The position numbers were made by a program, and so were the translations under genes. A stretch of 64,000 bases of DNA from CBDCKR01 sp964572045 (GTDB lineage Bacteria > Gemmatimonadota > Gemmatimonadetes > Longimicrobiales > Gaopeijiaceae). Each line of letters starts with the position of its first letter. The stretch's first letter is position 1. This document shows positions 35,703-44,888 of this stretch, piece after piece. The stretch spans positions 1 to 64,000 of the forward strand of contig CAZNEI010000004.1 in assembly GCA_964572045.1 (NCBI GenBank), written 5' to 3'. The notes below the pieces were generated by a model. That model had not been told where the DNA came from, searched no databases, and saw only the letters and a program-made list of their open reading frames with translations.

Positions 35703-37625
35703 ATGCCTTCCCGGGAGCTTCGCCTTCCCGGCGTGCGTCGCGGCAAACCCGTCCGCTTCACCTGCGACGGCGAGGGCGTCGAGGCCTTCGAGGGCGAGAG
35801 CGTTGCGGCGGCTCTGCTCGCGTCCGGTCGACACGCACTCGGGGTGTCGCCGAGACGGGGCGCGCCCCGCGGCTTGTTTTGTGTCATGGGGGCGTGCTTC
35901 GACTGCACCATGACGATCGACGGGCGCACCGGGAGGCGGGCCTGCATGACGCCGGTGCGCGCAGGCATGGCGGTAGAGGTCGGCCGGTGGGGAGACGCGG
36001 TCTCCGGTCCGGCCCCGGGGTCCGGCGAGCCGGACACGGACCCCGCGACCCCTGTGCGGCAGCTTGGTGACCCGGGACGTCCGGACCCAGCGACGGGTGG
36101 CGTCGAGGAAGCCCGTTCCGAACCACGCGCGATCGTCCCGGACGGCGAGCTCTTCGCCGGCCCGCAGCCGTCCGCCCGCTGCCCGACCGAGGTTGAGCTC
36201 GTCGTCGTCGGGGCGGGTCCCGGAGGCCTCAGTGCCGCGGTTGCAGCGGCTCGGGCCGGGACTCACGTGCTTGTGCTCGACGAGAATTCAAGGCCGGGCG
36301 GACAGATCTACCGCCAGATGCCGAAGTCCTTCGTCGAGGAGGGAGATGCGCCCCATAGCCTGATCGCCCCCACGGGGCGGGACCTTCTCGATGAGGCCCG
36401 CGCCGTCGGCGTCGAGATCCGGCGCGATACGACGATCTGGGGCTCCTTCGAGTCCGGGATCCTGGAGGTCGTAACCCGGGACCGGCCTGAGCGGATTCGA
36501 CCGCAACGCTTGGTTCTCTCCACCGGTGCCCACGATCGGCCGGCGCCGGTGCCGGGATGGACGCTACCCGGCGTCTTCACGGTCGGCGGAGCGCAGGCAC
36601 TCCTGAAGAGCCAGCGGATGATCGTGGGGAGGCGGATTCTCCTCTGCGGGGTGGGTCCCCTGCTCCTCGTCGTAGCGGCTCAGATGGCGGAGGCGGGCGC
36701 GCATGTCGTGGCGGTCGTCGAGCCCGTCTCGCCGTTGCGAGCCGCCCGCATCCTTCCCGCGCTCCTCCGTGAGCTGCCTCTCGCACGAGAGGGATTCGAG
36801 TACGGCTGGTCCCTTGTGAAGAGGCGCGTCCGCTGGCGCGGCAGGAGCGTGCTGACTCGGATCGAAGGCGACGGAAGGGTCGAACGAGCCGTGGTGGCGA
36901 GGGTCGACCGTGACTGGAATCTCCTCCCCCACACTCAGGCGTACGAAGTCGATGCCGTGTGCCTCGGCTATGGACTCGTCCCTTCGATCGAGTTGGCCGC
37001 GATCTGTGGATGCCCGATCCGGCTCGACCCACAGACCCGGACCTGGGTCCCCGCCCTTGGTGCCGACCTCCGCTCGGAGGCTCCGGGAGTCTATGTCGTC
37101 GGGGATGGGGCGGGGATCTCCGGGGCTCAGGCTGCCGTGGTCGAAGGCCGGATCGCCGGCTTGAGCGTCGCTCGCGAGCTGGGCCACCTCGAGCCGGCTC
37201 GAGCCGATGCACGGCTCGGGCCGCTCCTCGCACGGAGAGCCGAGCTCAACCGCTTCGCTCGGGCGCTGTCGCGCACCTATCGCCTCCGACCGGGCCTTCT
37301 GTCGCTCGCCCAGGCCGACACCACCGTCTGTCGTTGTGAGGAGGTCTCACTTGCAGAGGTGGACCGGGCTATCGCCGAGGGGGCGGACACTCTCGGCCTG
37401 CTGAAGGCGTGGACCCGCGCGGGTATGGGGTGGTGCCAGGGCCGGATGTGCGGGTCGTTCCTCATGGAGCGGCTCGCGAGCCGGCTGCAACGACCTCTGG
37501 AGGAGGTCGGGCGCTTTGGACCCCGGATTCCCTCCAAGCCCGTCATATCCCTGGGTTCGGTGACCCGACGGCAGCCGCCTCGAGGGGAAGGCCCAGGCCC
37601 TCCAGGAGCTCGATCATCTGATTGA
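35703..37625 (+). CDS. Fused 2Fe-2S / FAD-NAD(P) oxidoreductase / BFD-like 2Fe-2S dehydrogenase subunit
   Basis: A 640-residue fusion. Residues 1-105 are a ferredoxin-like domain of the HcnA/SoxA N-terminal type (CVMGACFDC, then a further Cys). After a Pro-rich linker, residues 160-480 are a pyridine-nucleotide-disulfide-type flavoprotein (VVVGAGPGGLSAAVAAARAG; VYVVGDGAGISGAQAAV). The last 120 residues hold a BFD-like cluster (VCRCEEV, later GWCQGRMCG). In hydroxyproline, opine and octopine dehydrogenases these are separate gamma and alpha subunits paired with a DadA-like beta subunit; such a subunit lies at 38481. The 3' end overlaps the convergent DHDPS-like gene by 83 bp. Confidence 0.88.
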   Translation: MPSRELRLPGVRRGKPVRFTCDGEGVEAFEGESVAAALLASGRHALGVSPRRGAPRGLFCVMGACFDCTMTIDGRTGRRACMTPVRAGMAVEVGRWGDAVSGPAPGSGEPDTDPATPVRQLGDPGRPDPATGGVEEARSEPRAIVPDGELFAGPQPSARCPTEVELVVVGAGPGGLSAAVAAARAGTHVLVLDENSRPGGQIYRQMPKSFVEEGDAPHSLIAPTGRDLLDEARAVGVEIRRDTTIWGSFESGILEVVTRDRPERIRPQRLVLSTGAHDRPAPVPGWTLPGVFTVGGAQALLKSQRMIVGRRILLCGVGPLLLVVAAQMAEAGAHVVAVVEPVSPLRAARILPALLRELPLAREGFEYGWSLVKRRVRWRGRSVLTRIEGDGRVERAVVARVDRDWNLLPHTQAYEVDAVCLGYGLVPSIELAAICGCPIRLDPQTRTWVPALGADLRSEAPGVYVVGDGAGISGAQAAVVEGRIAGLSVARELGHLEPARADARLGPLLARRAELNRFARALSRTYRLRPGLLSLAQADTTVCRCEEVSLAEVDRAIAEGADTLGLLKAWTRAGMGWCQGRMCGSFLMERLASRLQRPLEEVGRFGPRIPSKPVISLGSVTRRQPPRGEGPGPPGARSSD

Positions 37626-38484
37626 CCTGGCCTTCCATGAGAGGCAACAGGGGCGAACGGGGGTAGCCACCCGGACGACCCAAGAGGTTCATCGCCGCCT
37701 TTAGGTTGGCCGGGAAGGTGCCGATTAGGCGAGCACCCTGGTCCAGGGCGAGCGTCCTCAGCTGGAGCCTCATCGCTCCCTTGGTGTCTCCGTCCTTGAC
37801 CACATCGTACATCTCGACGGCCTCTCCTCCCATGATCTGGGATTCCAGGGAGCTCACCCACCCGTGGGCCCCCATGACGACGGCGGCGACACCGCGCTCC
37901 GCCGAATGGCCCGTAAAGACCTGGATCTGGTCACCGAATCGCTGGACGAGTGTTTCGACGCGGATGAATCGGTCGCCGCTCTCCTTGATCGCCACGACCT
38001 GCTCCACCTCGACCAGCTCCTCGAGGAACTCCGGCGTGAGGTCGACCCCCGTCCGCTTGGGGATGTTGTAGAGGAGGATGGGGGTCTTCACCGCGTCCGA
38101 GATCGCCGTGTAGTGCGCGAGCAGCTCCGCGTCTCCGGGCGTACAGTAGTAGGGCGGAAGCACCATGATGCCCTGACAGCCGACACCTCGAGCCCTCTCG
38201 CTCAGTGCGATCACGTCCTGCGTGGCGATCCCGCCCGTACCCGCGACGACGGGGACCCGGCCGGCGACCGTGTCCACTCCGAGCTCGAAGAGTCGCAAGC
38301 GCTCCTGTGGGCTGAGGGCCCAAGCCTCGCCGGTGCATCCCGAGACGATGATCCCCTCCGCGCCTTCGTCGAGGAGTAGAGTGATGTTCTGACGGAACGC
38401 CGCTTCGTCGATCTCTCCAGATTCGCTGAACGGCGTCACCACCGCGACAAAGTTCCCCTCCCAGTCCACCTTACCGTCGTTCAT
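37543..38484 (-). CDS. DapA/DHDPS-family lyase, possible pyrroline-4-hydroxy-2-carboxylate deaminase
   Basis: A 313-residue class I aldolase-fold enzyme. The DHDPS signatures are present: EGIIVSGCTGEAWALSPQER, the catalytic Tyr in LLYNIPKRTGV and the Schiff-base Lys in VVAIKESGDR. A second dapA is not excluded, but the surrounding amino-acid dehydrogenase and TRAP genes suggest a catabolic member. In hydroxyproline degradation this family deaminates 1-pyrroline-4-hydroxy-2-carboxylate. The start ATG at 38484 has AAGGAG about 8 nt upstream and overlaps the stop of the DadA-like gene (ATGA). Confidence 0.87.
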   Translation of the reverse strand: MNDGKVDWEGNFVAVVTPFSESGEIDEAAFRQNITLLLDEGAEGIIVSGCTGEAWALSPQERLRLFELGVDTVAGRVPVVAGTGGIATQDVIALSERARGVGCQGIMVLPPYYCTPGDAELLAHYTAISDAVKTPILLYNIPKRTGVDLTPEFLEELVEVEQVVAIKESGDRFIRVETLVQRFGDQIQVFTGHSAERGVAAVVMGAHGWVSSLESQIMGGEAVEMYDVVKDGDTKGAMRLQLRTLALDQGARLIGTFPANLKAAMNLLGRPGGYPRSPLLPLMEGQVNQMIELLEGLGLPLEAAAVGSPNPGI

Positions 38485-39677
38485 CGGTCCGTCTCCTTCT
38501 CGAGTCGTGTGTCGTCTCCTGAGCTCTTGCGCAGACCCTGGGGCCCGCCCGCTTCTCGGCCACGGAGGAATCGGCTTACGCGGATCCCCTCCGAAGATAA
38601 GGGTGAGTCCTCGCCCGCCACCCGCGCGGCAAGCAATTCGCCGCAGGCTGGGGCCAACGTGAATCCCCCGGCCGCGCAGCCCAGCACGTAGAGTCCCTCC
38701 GGCTTTCCCACGCTCCCGACGACAGGAAGCCGGTCCGGGCTTCGCCCCTCGGCGCCTGTCCACGCCCTCAGGAGACGCGTGCGCGCCAGGGCCGGGATGA
38801 TGCGTAGCGCGAGAGCCAGGTTTCCGGCGACGCTGTCTCGGCGTAGCCTGTGGCGGGCCTTCGTTCCCTCGCCGAGCCAGCCGCCCCCGATCAGCACCTT
38901 GCCGACCTGAGGTTGCTGCTTCACGGTGAGCCTCCCCCCGATGTGCGTCACGATCGCGGGGAAGAGGGCCGGGGCCGGGGTCGTAATCATCACCTGCTGG
39001 ATCTTGGTGTAGAGAGGAAGCTCGACGCCAAGCGGGCGGCAGAGATGCGGAATCCAGGCTCCGGCGGCCACGACCACGGCGCGGCACACCGCGTCGAGCC
39101 CGGCTGCCCGCACCGAAAAGGATCCGTCCGATCGCGGGCGGATCGACTCCACCGGCGTGTCGAACTCGAAGGCCGCTCCTGAGCGTCGGCAGGCTGCCAC
39201 GTACGCCCGGGTCGCGAGAAAGGGATTCGCCATTCCGTCGTCGCCGCAGTAGCTCGCCGCCAGGATGTCACGGGAAAGAAATGGTGCGCGCTCGAAGAGC
39301 CGCGGGGGATAGACCATCTCGACCTGCACTCCGAGCTCCTGCTGGGCGCGCGCGGCCGATTCTAGGGCACGCACCTGGTCGGACGTCTGTGCGACGCGAT
39401 AGCCGCCTCGCTGTTCGTACTCGAGGTCGGTCTCCAGCTCGGCGGAGAGGGTCTTCCACCTGCGCACGGCTTCGAGGGCCAGGTGGATCGACTCGAGGCG
39501 CTTGTTCTGAATCGCCAGCGTGCCGGCGTTCGATCCGGAGGCCTCGGCGCCCGGCTTTCCCCGGTCGAGACAAAGCGTCGAGATCCCGCGCTTGGTGAGC
39601 TCCCACGAGGCAGAGAGGCCCATGATGCCTGCACCGATCACGCAGACCTCGGCTTCGACCGATCGCCTTGCGGGCAC
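38481..39677 (-). CDS. DadA-like FAD-dependent amino acid dehydrogenase subunit
   Basis: A 398-residue D-amino-acid-oxidase-fold (PF01266) flavoprotein. The Rossmann motif VCVIGAGIMGLSASWELTKR starts at about residue 12. There is a middle substrate-domain region (YCGDDGMANPFLATRAYVAA) and the C-terminal RSPDRLPVVGSVGKPEGLYV plus GCAAGGFTLAPACGELLA. It probably oxidises a D- or cyclic amino acid together with the fused FeS/FAD protein at 35703, as the beta subunit. It is translationally coupled: it overlaps the TRAP permease stop by 1 nt and the DHDPS-like start by 4 nt. Confidence 0.88.
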   Translation of the reverse strand: MPARRSVEAEVCVIGAGIMGLSASWELTKRGISTLCLDRGKPGAEASGSNAGTLAIQNKRLESIHLALEAVRRWKTLSAELETDLEYEQRGGYRVAQTSDQVRALESAARAQQELGVQVEMVYPPRLFERAPFLSRDILAASYCGDDGMANPFLATRAYVAACRRSGAAFEFDTPVESIRPRSDGSFSVRAAGLDAVCRAVVVAAGAWIPHLCRPLGVELPLYTKIQQVMITTPAPALFPAIVTHIGGRLTVKQQPQVGKVLIGGGWLGEGTKARHRLRRDSVAGNLALALRIIPALARTRLLRAWTGAEGRSPDRLPVVGSVGKPEGLYVLGCAAGGFTLAPACGELLAARVAGEDSPLSSEGIRVSRFLRGREAGGPQGLRKSSGDDTRLEKETDR

Positions 39678-41695
39678 TACCGGTCCCGATCACCGGTCCC
39701 GGCGAGCGGGGTGTCCGAGCGCCGCCTGCCTTCCAGCCTCTGCTTTACGTGCAGCGCGATGAGCAACATGGCTCCCGCGCCCATCAGAAGTGGGCCGGGC
39801 CCCAGCAGCGCCAACTCCTCCCCGCTCCGAGTTGTGAACGCGGCGGAGATAAACGCCAATCCGGCGAAGGCACCGACAAGCCGCTCCCCGACGCCGAGCC
39901 GGCCCAGATAGAACCCCGTGGTCACGACCGGGAACATGAGAAGGAAGAGCAGGCCGCCCGCGCCGGCGAAGACCATCACGGGCCAGCTGCCCGACAGGAT
40001 GCCGGTGAAGCCGAACATGATCGGTACGACGTAGAGCGCCTTTCCGACGCGGAGCGCTTCGAAGCCGGTTCTCATCGGCCTGGCTCTCGCGATCTGCGCC
40101 GCCACGAACGCCGTCAGGCAGATGGGCGGAGTAATGGTGGCGCTCTGCGCGAACCAGAAGATGACGAGGTGAGCGGTGAGGAGGGGAAGGCCGAGTTCGA
40201 TGAGCGCCGGCGCACCGAGCGTGGAAACGATGATGTAGGCGCTCGTGATCTGCAGGCCCATGCCGAGTACGGACGCGATGATCGCGACGATCACGATGCC
40301 GAGGAGGATCGACCCTCCGGCAAGGGTGACCATGAACGACGTGGTCTTCAACATGACGCCCGTGAGACTGATCACTCCGACGATCATCGCCGCGGTCGCC
40401 ATCGTCGCCGAAAGCCCGACGGCCCCGTGGGTCGTTGCCTGAAGTCCAGCGATCAGCGTTCGGAAGCTCATGCGCGTGTGAGACCTGAGCGAGCTCACCG
40501 CGTACAATCCGACCACAGACGCCGACGCGGCGAGGAAGGGGCTGTAGTCCCGGATCAGAAGGTAGATGAGCAGGACGATGGGGGCCGCGAGGTGGGCGCC
40601 ACCGAGGAGCGTGCGCCACACGGAGGGGGGCTCGCCTCGCTCGTCGGTGCCCTCCAGCCTCAGCCTGGCCAGCCCCCGCTGGCGCGCCTTCACGTGCACG
40701 TATCCGTACAGGCTACCGAAGAAGAGCAGCGCCGGGATCAGCGAGTACTGCAGGATCGTAAGGAGCGGGATCCCGGTGATCTCCGCCATGATGAACGCTC
40801 CGGCCCCCATCACCGGAGGCATCAAGGCCCCCCCGGTGCCGGCGGCCGTCTCGACCGCTGCGGCCTCGTGCGGCTTGAGGCCCGAGCGCTTCATCAGCGG
40901 AATCGTGATCGTTCCCGTCGTCACGACATTGGCGATCGTGCTCCCTGACACCGAACCCATCAACGTGCTCCCCACCACTGCAGCCTTCGCCGGCCCGCCG
41001 ACCCATCGGCCCGACGCGGCCACCGTGAGATCCATGAAGATCCGATCCCCTCCGGCGACCCGGAGGAGCGATCCGAAGGTCAGGAAGACGAGGAGGTAGG
41101 TGGCCATCACCCCGGTGACCTGGTTGAAGAGGCCCTCGGGCACCATGTACAGCTGCTCGAGCAGCAGCGGGAGGCTGACACCCTTGTGCTCGAGCATGCC
41201 GGGCATCAGGGGGCCCGCCAACGCATAGGCGATGAAGGCGAGGGCGACGACCACCAGCGTCATCCCGAGCGTGCGGCGCGTCGCTTCGAGGACAAGAGCG
41301 ACGGCTAGGGTCGAGAAGATGAGGTCGGGCTTGGTGAGCGGATCGATGTAGACGAGCCGCCACATGATCCGCTCGCGATCCACGAGCATCCATGCGAATG
41401 CGCAGAAGGCGGCGAGAGCGAGCCCGATGTCGATCCGGCTCACCCTCCCTGTGCCGCCCCGCCGGGCCGGGAAGAAGAGAAAGACCAGGGGGATGGCGAT
41501 GGCGAGATGCCCGGCCCGTCGGGTCACGGCGTCGAACCAACCCGTGAATGCCAAGAGAATCGTCAGGGGTGGGAGGGCGATCGCGGCCCAACGGGCCAAC
41601 TGCCCGACCCGCCCGGAGACCTGTCTCTGCCCGGGGATCAGGGCGCCTTCGGGTGCCCCCGATGAACTCGCGCCCGAAGGCTCTACTCGATCCAA
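39677..41695 (-). CDS. Fused TRAP transporter permease (small plus large subunit)
   Basis: A 672-residue membrane protein of the TRAP 4TM/12TM fusion type used with TAXI receptors. The DctM-like part has GSVSGSTIANVVTTGTITIP and AAAVETAAGTGGALMPPVMG, with a long series of hydrophobic segments. About four N-terminal segments represent the fused small subunit. The start is a TTG at 41695 that overlaps the TAXI gene stop by 13 nt; a later start is possible. It should use a sodium or proton gradient to import an organic or amino acid in the periplasm. Confidence 0.9.
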   Translation of the reverse strand: MDRVEPSGASSSGAPEGALIPGQRQVSGRVGQLARWAAIALPPLTILLAFTGWFDAVTRRAGHLAIAIPLVFLFFPARRGGTGRVSRIDIGLALAAFCAFAWMLVDRERIMWRLVYIDPLTKPDLIFSTLAVALVLEATRRTLGMTLVVVALAFIAYALAGPLMPGMLEHKGVSLPLLLEQLYMVPEGLFNQVTGVMATYLLVFLTFGSLLRVAGGDRIFMDLTVAASGRWVGGPAKAAVVGSTLMGSVSGSTIANVVTTGTITIPLMKRSGLKPHEAAAVETAAGTGGALMPPVMGAGAFIMAEITGIPLLTILQYSLIPALLFFGSLYGYVHVKARQRGLARLRLEGTDERGEPPSVWRTLLGGAHLAAPIVLLIYLLIRDYSPFLAASASVVGLYAVSSLRSHTRMSFRTLIAGLQATTHGAVGLSATMATAAMIVGVISLTGVMLKTTSFMVTLAGGSILLGIVIVAIIASVLGMGLQITSAYIIVSTLGAPALIELGLPLLTAHLVIFWFAQSATITPPICLTAFVAAQIARARPMRTGFEALRVGKALYVVPIMFGFTGILSGSWPVMVFAGAGGLLFLLMFPVVTTGFYLGRLGVGERLVGAFAGLAFISAAFTTRSGEELALLGPGPLLMGAGAMLLIALHVKQRLEGRRRSDTPLAGTGDRDR

Positions 41696-42783
41696 CCGCG
41701 CTCCCTGTAGTAACGCAGGGCTCCCGGATGCGTCGGGACGCCTGCGTTCTCGGTCATGTTACGGGGTACCCAACTCCGGAATCCGGGGTGCACCGTATCA
41801 AGGTACGCTTTGTCCTCGGCGACGGTACGAGTGACGTGGTAGACGATGTCTTCCCCCAGGTCGGCCGTGGTGAAGATGCCGAAGACAAGCCCCACCGTCG
41901 GGACGGCCTCGGCCTGGTTGGGGTAGGTGTGGGCCGGGATGTCGAGCACTCTCACCTGCCAGTCGCTCTCCAGCCCCCGCCGAACCTCGTCCGAGATCGA
42001 GAGGAAGCGGGTGGGACGGGTCAGCGTGAGCTGAGTCACGATCGCCGCAGGCTCGTTGATGTTGAAGACGATGAGATCGATGTGGCGGTCGCGGAACTGA
42101 TCGGTGCGCTCGACCGAACCCATCAGGTCGAGCCGCCCCCCCCAGTCCCGGATATCGTCGTAGCTCACACCGTACCCTCTCAGGCTCTCGCGCAAGAGGA
42201 ATTCCTCGCCCGAGCCGGGCGGTCCCGTTCCGATTCGGACGGCCAAGCGGTCGCGGTTGAGGTCCTCCAAGTCGGTGAGAGGCGAGTCCTCGGCGACGAT
42301 CACGTGGAACTTGTTCCGAGTGAGCGTGGCGACGTGGCGCAGGTCAGCGAACGCCTGCTGGTACGGAGGATCGCCCCGGTAGGCCGACCGCATGAAGGGC
42401 AGGAAGGCCATGCCGAAGTCCCCCGGAGCCAGTCCGACCCGGGCCGGGTTCGAGATGCCTCCGGCCCCCGGCACCGCCGAGATCGGGTGACCCTCCAGCC
42501 CTTGATTCGCCCGCTCGGCGATCGCGGCTCCGATCCGGTACCAGCTGCTGCCGGTGCTGCCCGTGATCAGATTCATGCGGGGAATCCCGGCCGAGCCCGC
42601 GTCGTAACACGCGGTGAGGGCCATCCCCGAGAGGAACGCTACCGCTCCGGGGGCAGCCATACGCTTCAATCGGCGGCGCGGTCGGCCAGCCTTGGACGAA
42701 GGGTTGAGAAGCACTATCGCGCTCGCCGTGTTGGGGTGACCCGAAGGTGCATTGAGCCGTGAAGGAACTCCGGGCACGACCAT
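41683..42783 (-). CDS. TAXI-family TRAP transporter substrate-binding lipoprotein
   Basis: A 366-residue periplasmic receptor. After a long N-region a hydrophobic stretch ends in the lipobox LTAC (MAAPGAVAFLSGMALTAC), so it is likely lipid-anchored. The TAXI signature LITGSTGSSWYRIGAAIAE follows, then PGAGGISNPARVGLAPGDFG. I chose ATG 42783 because GGGAGG lies 8 nt upstream; this makes the segment before the hydrophobic core unusually long (about 40 residues), so an internal start is an alternative. It is first in the minus-strand operon receptor, permease, DadA, DHDPS. Confidence 0.85.
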   Translation of the reverse strand: MVVPGVPSRLNAPSGHPNTASAIVLLNPSSKAGRPRRRLKRMAAPGAVAFLSGMALTACYDAGSAGIPRMNLITGSTGSSWYRIGAAIAERANQGLEGHPISAVPGAGGISNPARVGLAPGDFGMAFLPFMRSAYRGDPPYQQAFADLRHVATLTRNKFHVIVAEDSPLTDLEDLNRDRLAVRIGTGPPGSGEEFLLRESLRGYGVSYDDIRDWGGRLDLMGSVERTDQFRDRHIDLIVFNINEPAAIVTQLTLTRPTRFLSISDEVRRGLESDWQVRVLDIPAHTYPNQAEAVPTVGLVFGIFTTADLGEDIVYHVTRTVAEDKAYLDTVHPGFRSWVPRNMTENAGVPTHPGALRYYRERGWIE

Positions 42784-43104
42784 AATGCACCCTCCCTCGC
42801 TCACAGGCCAACGGCGGCGCGGACCTCCCTCTGCCGCTTGAGCACGGAGCGAGAGGCGACTGCCGCGAGCGGGGCGAATACCGCAGGCTGCGGACTCTAC
42901 CAGTCGACAGGCACGCCAAGGCGATCCGAGCGCGTCAGCCGAACCTTCGGGAGCCTGTGGGCCGGAAGGGCGTCTGGCCGTCTCGGATCTCTTCTCCACC
43001 CGCCCCGGAAGGGGGGAGCGCGGTCCGCGGACCTTGCTGTCGGGTTCGACGGCTCAGTAGGATCGACACAGGCGACAGTCGAGGACCCAAACGGGAGAGA
43101 GGTC
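42784..43104. promoter_or_regulatory. Divergent control region between the TAXI operon and the second M28 gene
   Basis: The 321-bp gap separates two divergent transcription units and should hold both promoters. The one clear symmetric element is CCGCAGGCTGCGG at 42881-42893, 6-bp arms around one base. No regulator gene lies alongside, and I see no convincing -35/-10 pair. Confidence 0.35.
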
Positions 43105-44796
43105 ATGGTGAGAGTGGTGCGCAAGAGAGGCTGGGTGCTGCCCTTAGCGCTCGGGTTGGCATCCGCCTGCCAAGACTCCACGGGCGGCACGCGGCCCGGC
43201 GGGGTCGAGGCAAGCGGCCCGGCCGTGGAGGCTCTCGATACCGGACTCCGGGTGATCACCCCCCGGCTCCTCAAGAGCCACGTCCGCTTCCTCTCTCACG
43301 ATCTCCTGCGGGGCAGGGACACAGGTGACCCCGGTTTTGAGATCGCGAGAGAATATGTGGTTGCCCAGTTCGCCCGCATCGGCCTGGCGCAGCCCGAGGG
43401 GTTGGAAGGATACCTGCAGCCCTTCGCTCTGTTGGAGGCCGTGGCCGACTTGGGAAGTGAGCTCGAGGTTGGCGAGGTGAGGCTTCGGGAGCCCGAAGCG
43501 CGCTTCGAGCCGGCGTGGCTCGAGAGCTCGGTGAGTTGGACGGGCGAGGGCGTCTACGTCGGCTACGGGCTGGCGACCCACGGACGCGACGACTACATGG
43601 GTGCCGACGTCGCGGGCAGGGCGGTCTTCGTGCTCAGGGGTGAGCCCGATGATTGGGCGGCCGACCGGGACCGGGCGCGAGCCGCGAACGCCACGGTGGA
43701 GATCGCCGTGCGGAGGGGAGCGGCCGTGGTCGTCCAGCTCCTCGCGCCGCGCGATCCCGAAACGCCCCAACCCACGCAGCCGCCTGGGAATCCTAGGCGG
43801 ATCATGGCCCTCGCGGACGGGACGGCACCGAGGGTCAGACCGCACGCAGTAGTCGCGGCCGAAGGTGCATGGCGCCTGTTCGACGCGTGGGGGGTTGACC
43901 CCGACAGCGTAATCCCTCGTGCCGACGGGGGAGAGACGCATCCCCGCCCCTTAGGGCGGGTTACTCTCGTCCGGAGGCACCGCCTTGAGCCCGTCGAAAG
44001 CTGGAACGTCGTCGGTATCGTGCGCGGCTCCGACCCCGAACGCCGGGACGAGTCGATCGTCTTCACGGCGCACCTCGATCACGTCGGGATCGGACCTCCG
44101 AATTCGGAGGGTGACTCGATCAACAACGGCGCACACGACAACGCGCTCGGGACCGCGAAGCTGATCGCGTCGGCCGAGGCCATGGCCCGTCTTCGGCCGC
44201 GCCGTTCCATCGTCTTCGCCGCCGTGGGTGCGGAAGAGCGGGGGCTCCTCGGCACGTGGCACTACGTCCGGAACCCCGTCCTGCCGATCGACCGTTCGGC
44301 CGCCAACATCAACCAGGATGGCGGTAGGGAGGGCGTGATGACGGAGGACGTGATCGACAATGCCGCCGACCTCTCCGAGCTTCACGGTATCGTCCGCGAG
44401 GTCATGGGCGAGGTAGGCGTGGGCGTCATGGACCGCGATCGCGCGCTCACGAGCCTCGTCGGCTTCTCGTCCGATCACTATCCGTTTCTCCTGGCCGGTG
44501 TTCCGGCGATCGACCTCAAGCCGGGCCACACGGTTGACGGGGATCTTCAGATCGGACTCGCCGAGCGCCTTCGGTACTATGACGAATGGCGTCATCGGCC
44601 GGCCGACAACTTCGACGAGGAGACGTTCACGATGGAGTCGGCGGCTGAGATGGCGAAGCGAGCCGTTCTTCTGGCGTGGCACCTCTCGGAGATGGAGGGC
44701 ATGCCGACGATCGACAGCGAGCATCCGATCTACCGCAATCGCGGCCGGCCGGATAAGCCGTACTACTTCGGACCGGAGTTCCGCCTCGGCCGGTAG
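43105..44796 (+). CDS. Exported M28 family zinc peptidase, second paralogue
   Basis: A 563-residue enzyme. An N-terminal hydrophobic segment ends in ALGLASACQDS; a lipidated Cys is possible though the lipobox is imperfect. Zinc motifs: FTAHLDHVGIG, INNGAHDNALG (bridging Asp kept), VGAEERGLLGTWHY (Glu pair) and ANINQDGGREG (Asp). A PA-type domain sits between signal and core (YVGYGLATHGRDDYMGADV). Its C-terminal third (DEWRHRPADNFDEE) differs from the paralogue at 3096, pointing to a different substrate range. ATG 43105 has GAGAGAGG just upstream. Confidence 0.87.
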   Translation: MVRVVRKRGWVLPLALGLASACQDSTGGTRPGGVEASGPAVEALDTGLRVITPRLLKSHVRFLSHDLLRGRDTGDPGFEIAREYVVAQFARIGLAQPEGLEGYLQPFALLEAVADLGSELEVGEVRLREPEARFEPAWLESSVSWTGEGVYVGYGLATHGRDDYMGADVAGRAVFVLRGEPDDWAADRDRARAANATVEIAVRRGAAVVVQLLAPRDPETPQPTQPPGNPRRIMALADGTAPRVRPHAVVAAEGAWRLFDAWGVDPDSVIPRADGGETHPRPLGRVTLVRRHRLEPVESWNVVGIVRGSDPERRDESIVFTAHLDHVGIGPPNSEGDSINNGAHDNALGTAKLIASAEAMARLRPRRSIVFAAVGAEERGLLGTWHYVRNPVLPIDRSAANINQDGGREGVMTEDVIDNAADLSELHGIVREVMGEVGVGVMDRDRALTSLVGFSSDHYPFLLAGVPAIDLKPGHTVDGDLQIGLAERLRYYDEWRHRPADNFDEETFTMESAAEMAKRAVLLAWHLSEMEGMPTIDSEHPIYRNRGRPDKPYYFGPEFRLGR

Positions 44797-44888
44797 ACCT
44801 TCGCCGCCGCAGAGGGGGATGAGGCGGCGGGTCGCTCTGGACGGGCCTGCGACGGTCGGGTTGAGTTTGACGAGCCCTCTAAGAGGGG

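Noticed and set aside
34731..36266. 511-codon minus-strand frame opposite the enolase-superfamily and FeS/FAD genes
   Set aside because: Spans two clear genes and the gap between them, with no family signature.
39668..40948. 426-codon plus-strand open frame opposite the TRAP permease
   Set aside because: Extremely charged, Asp/Arg/Glu-rich translation complementary to hydrophobic codons of the permease; an artefact of the opposite strand.
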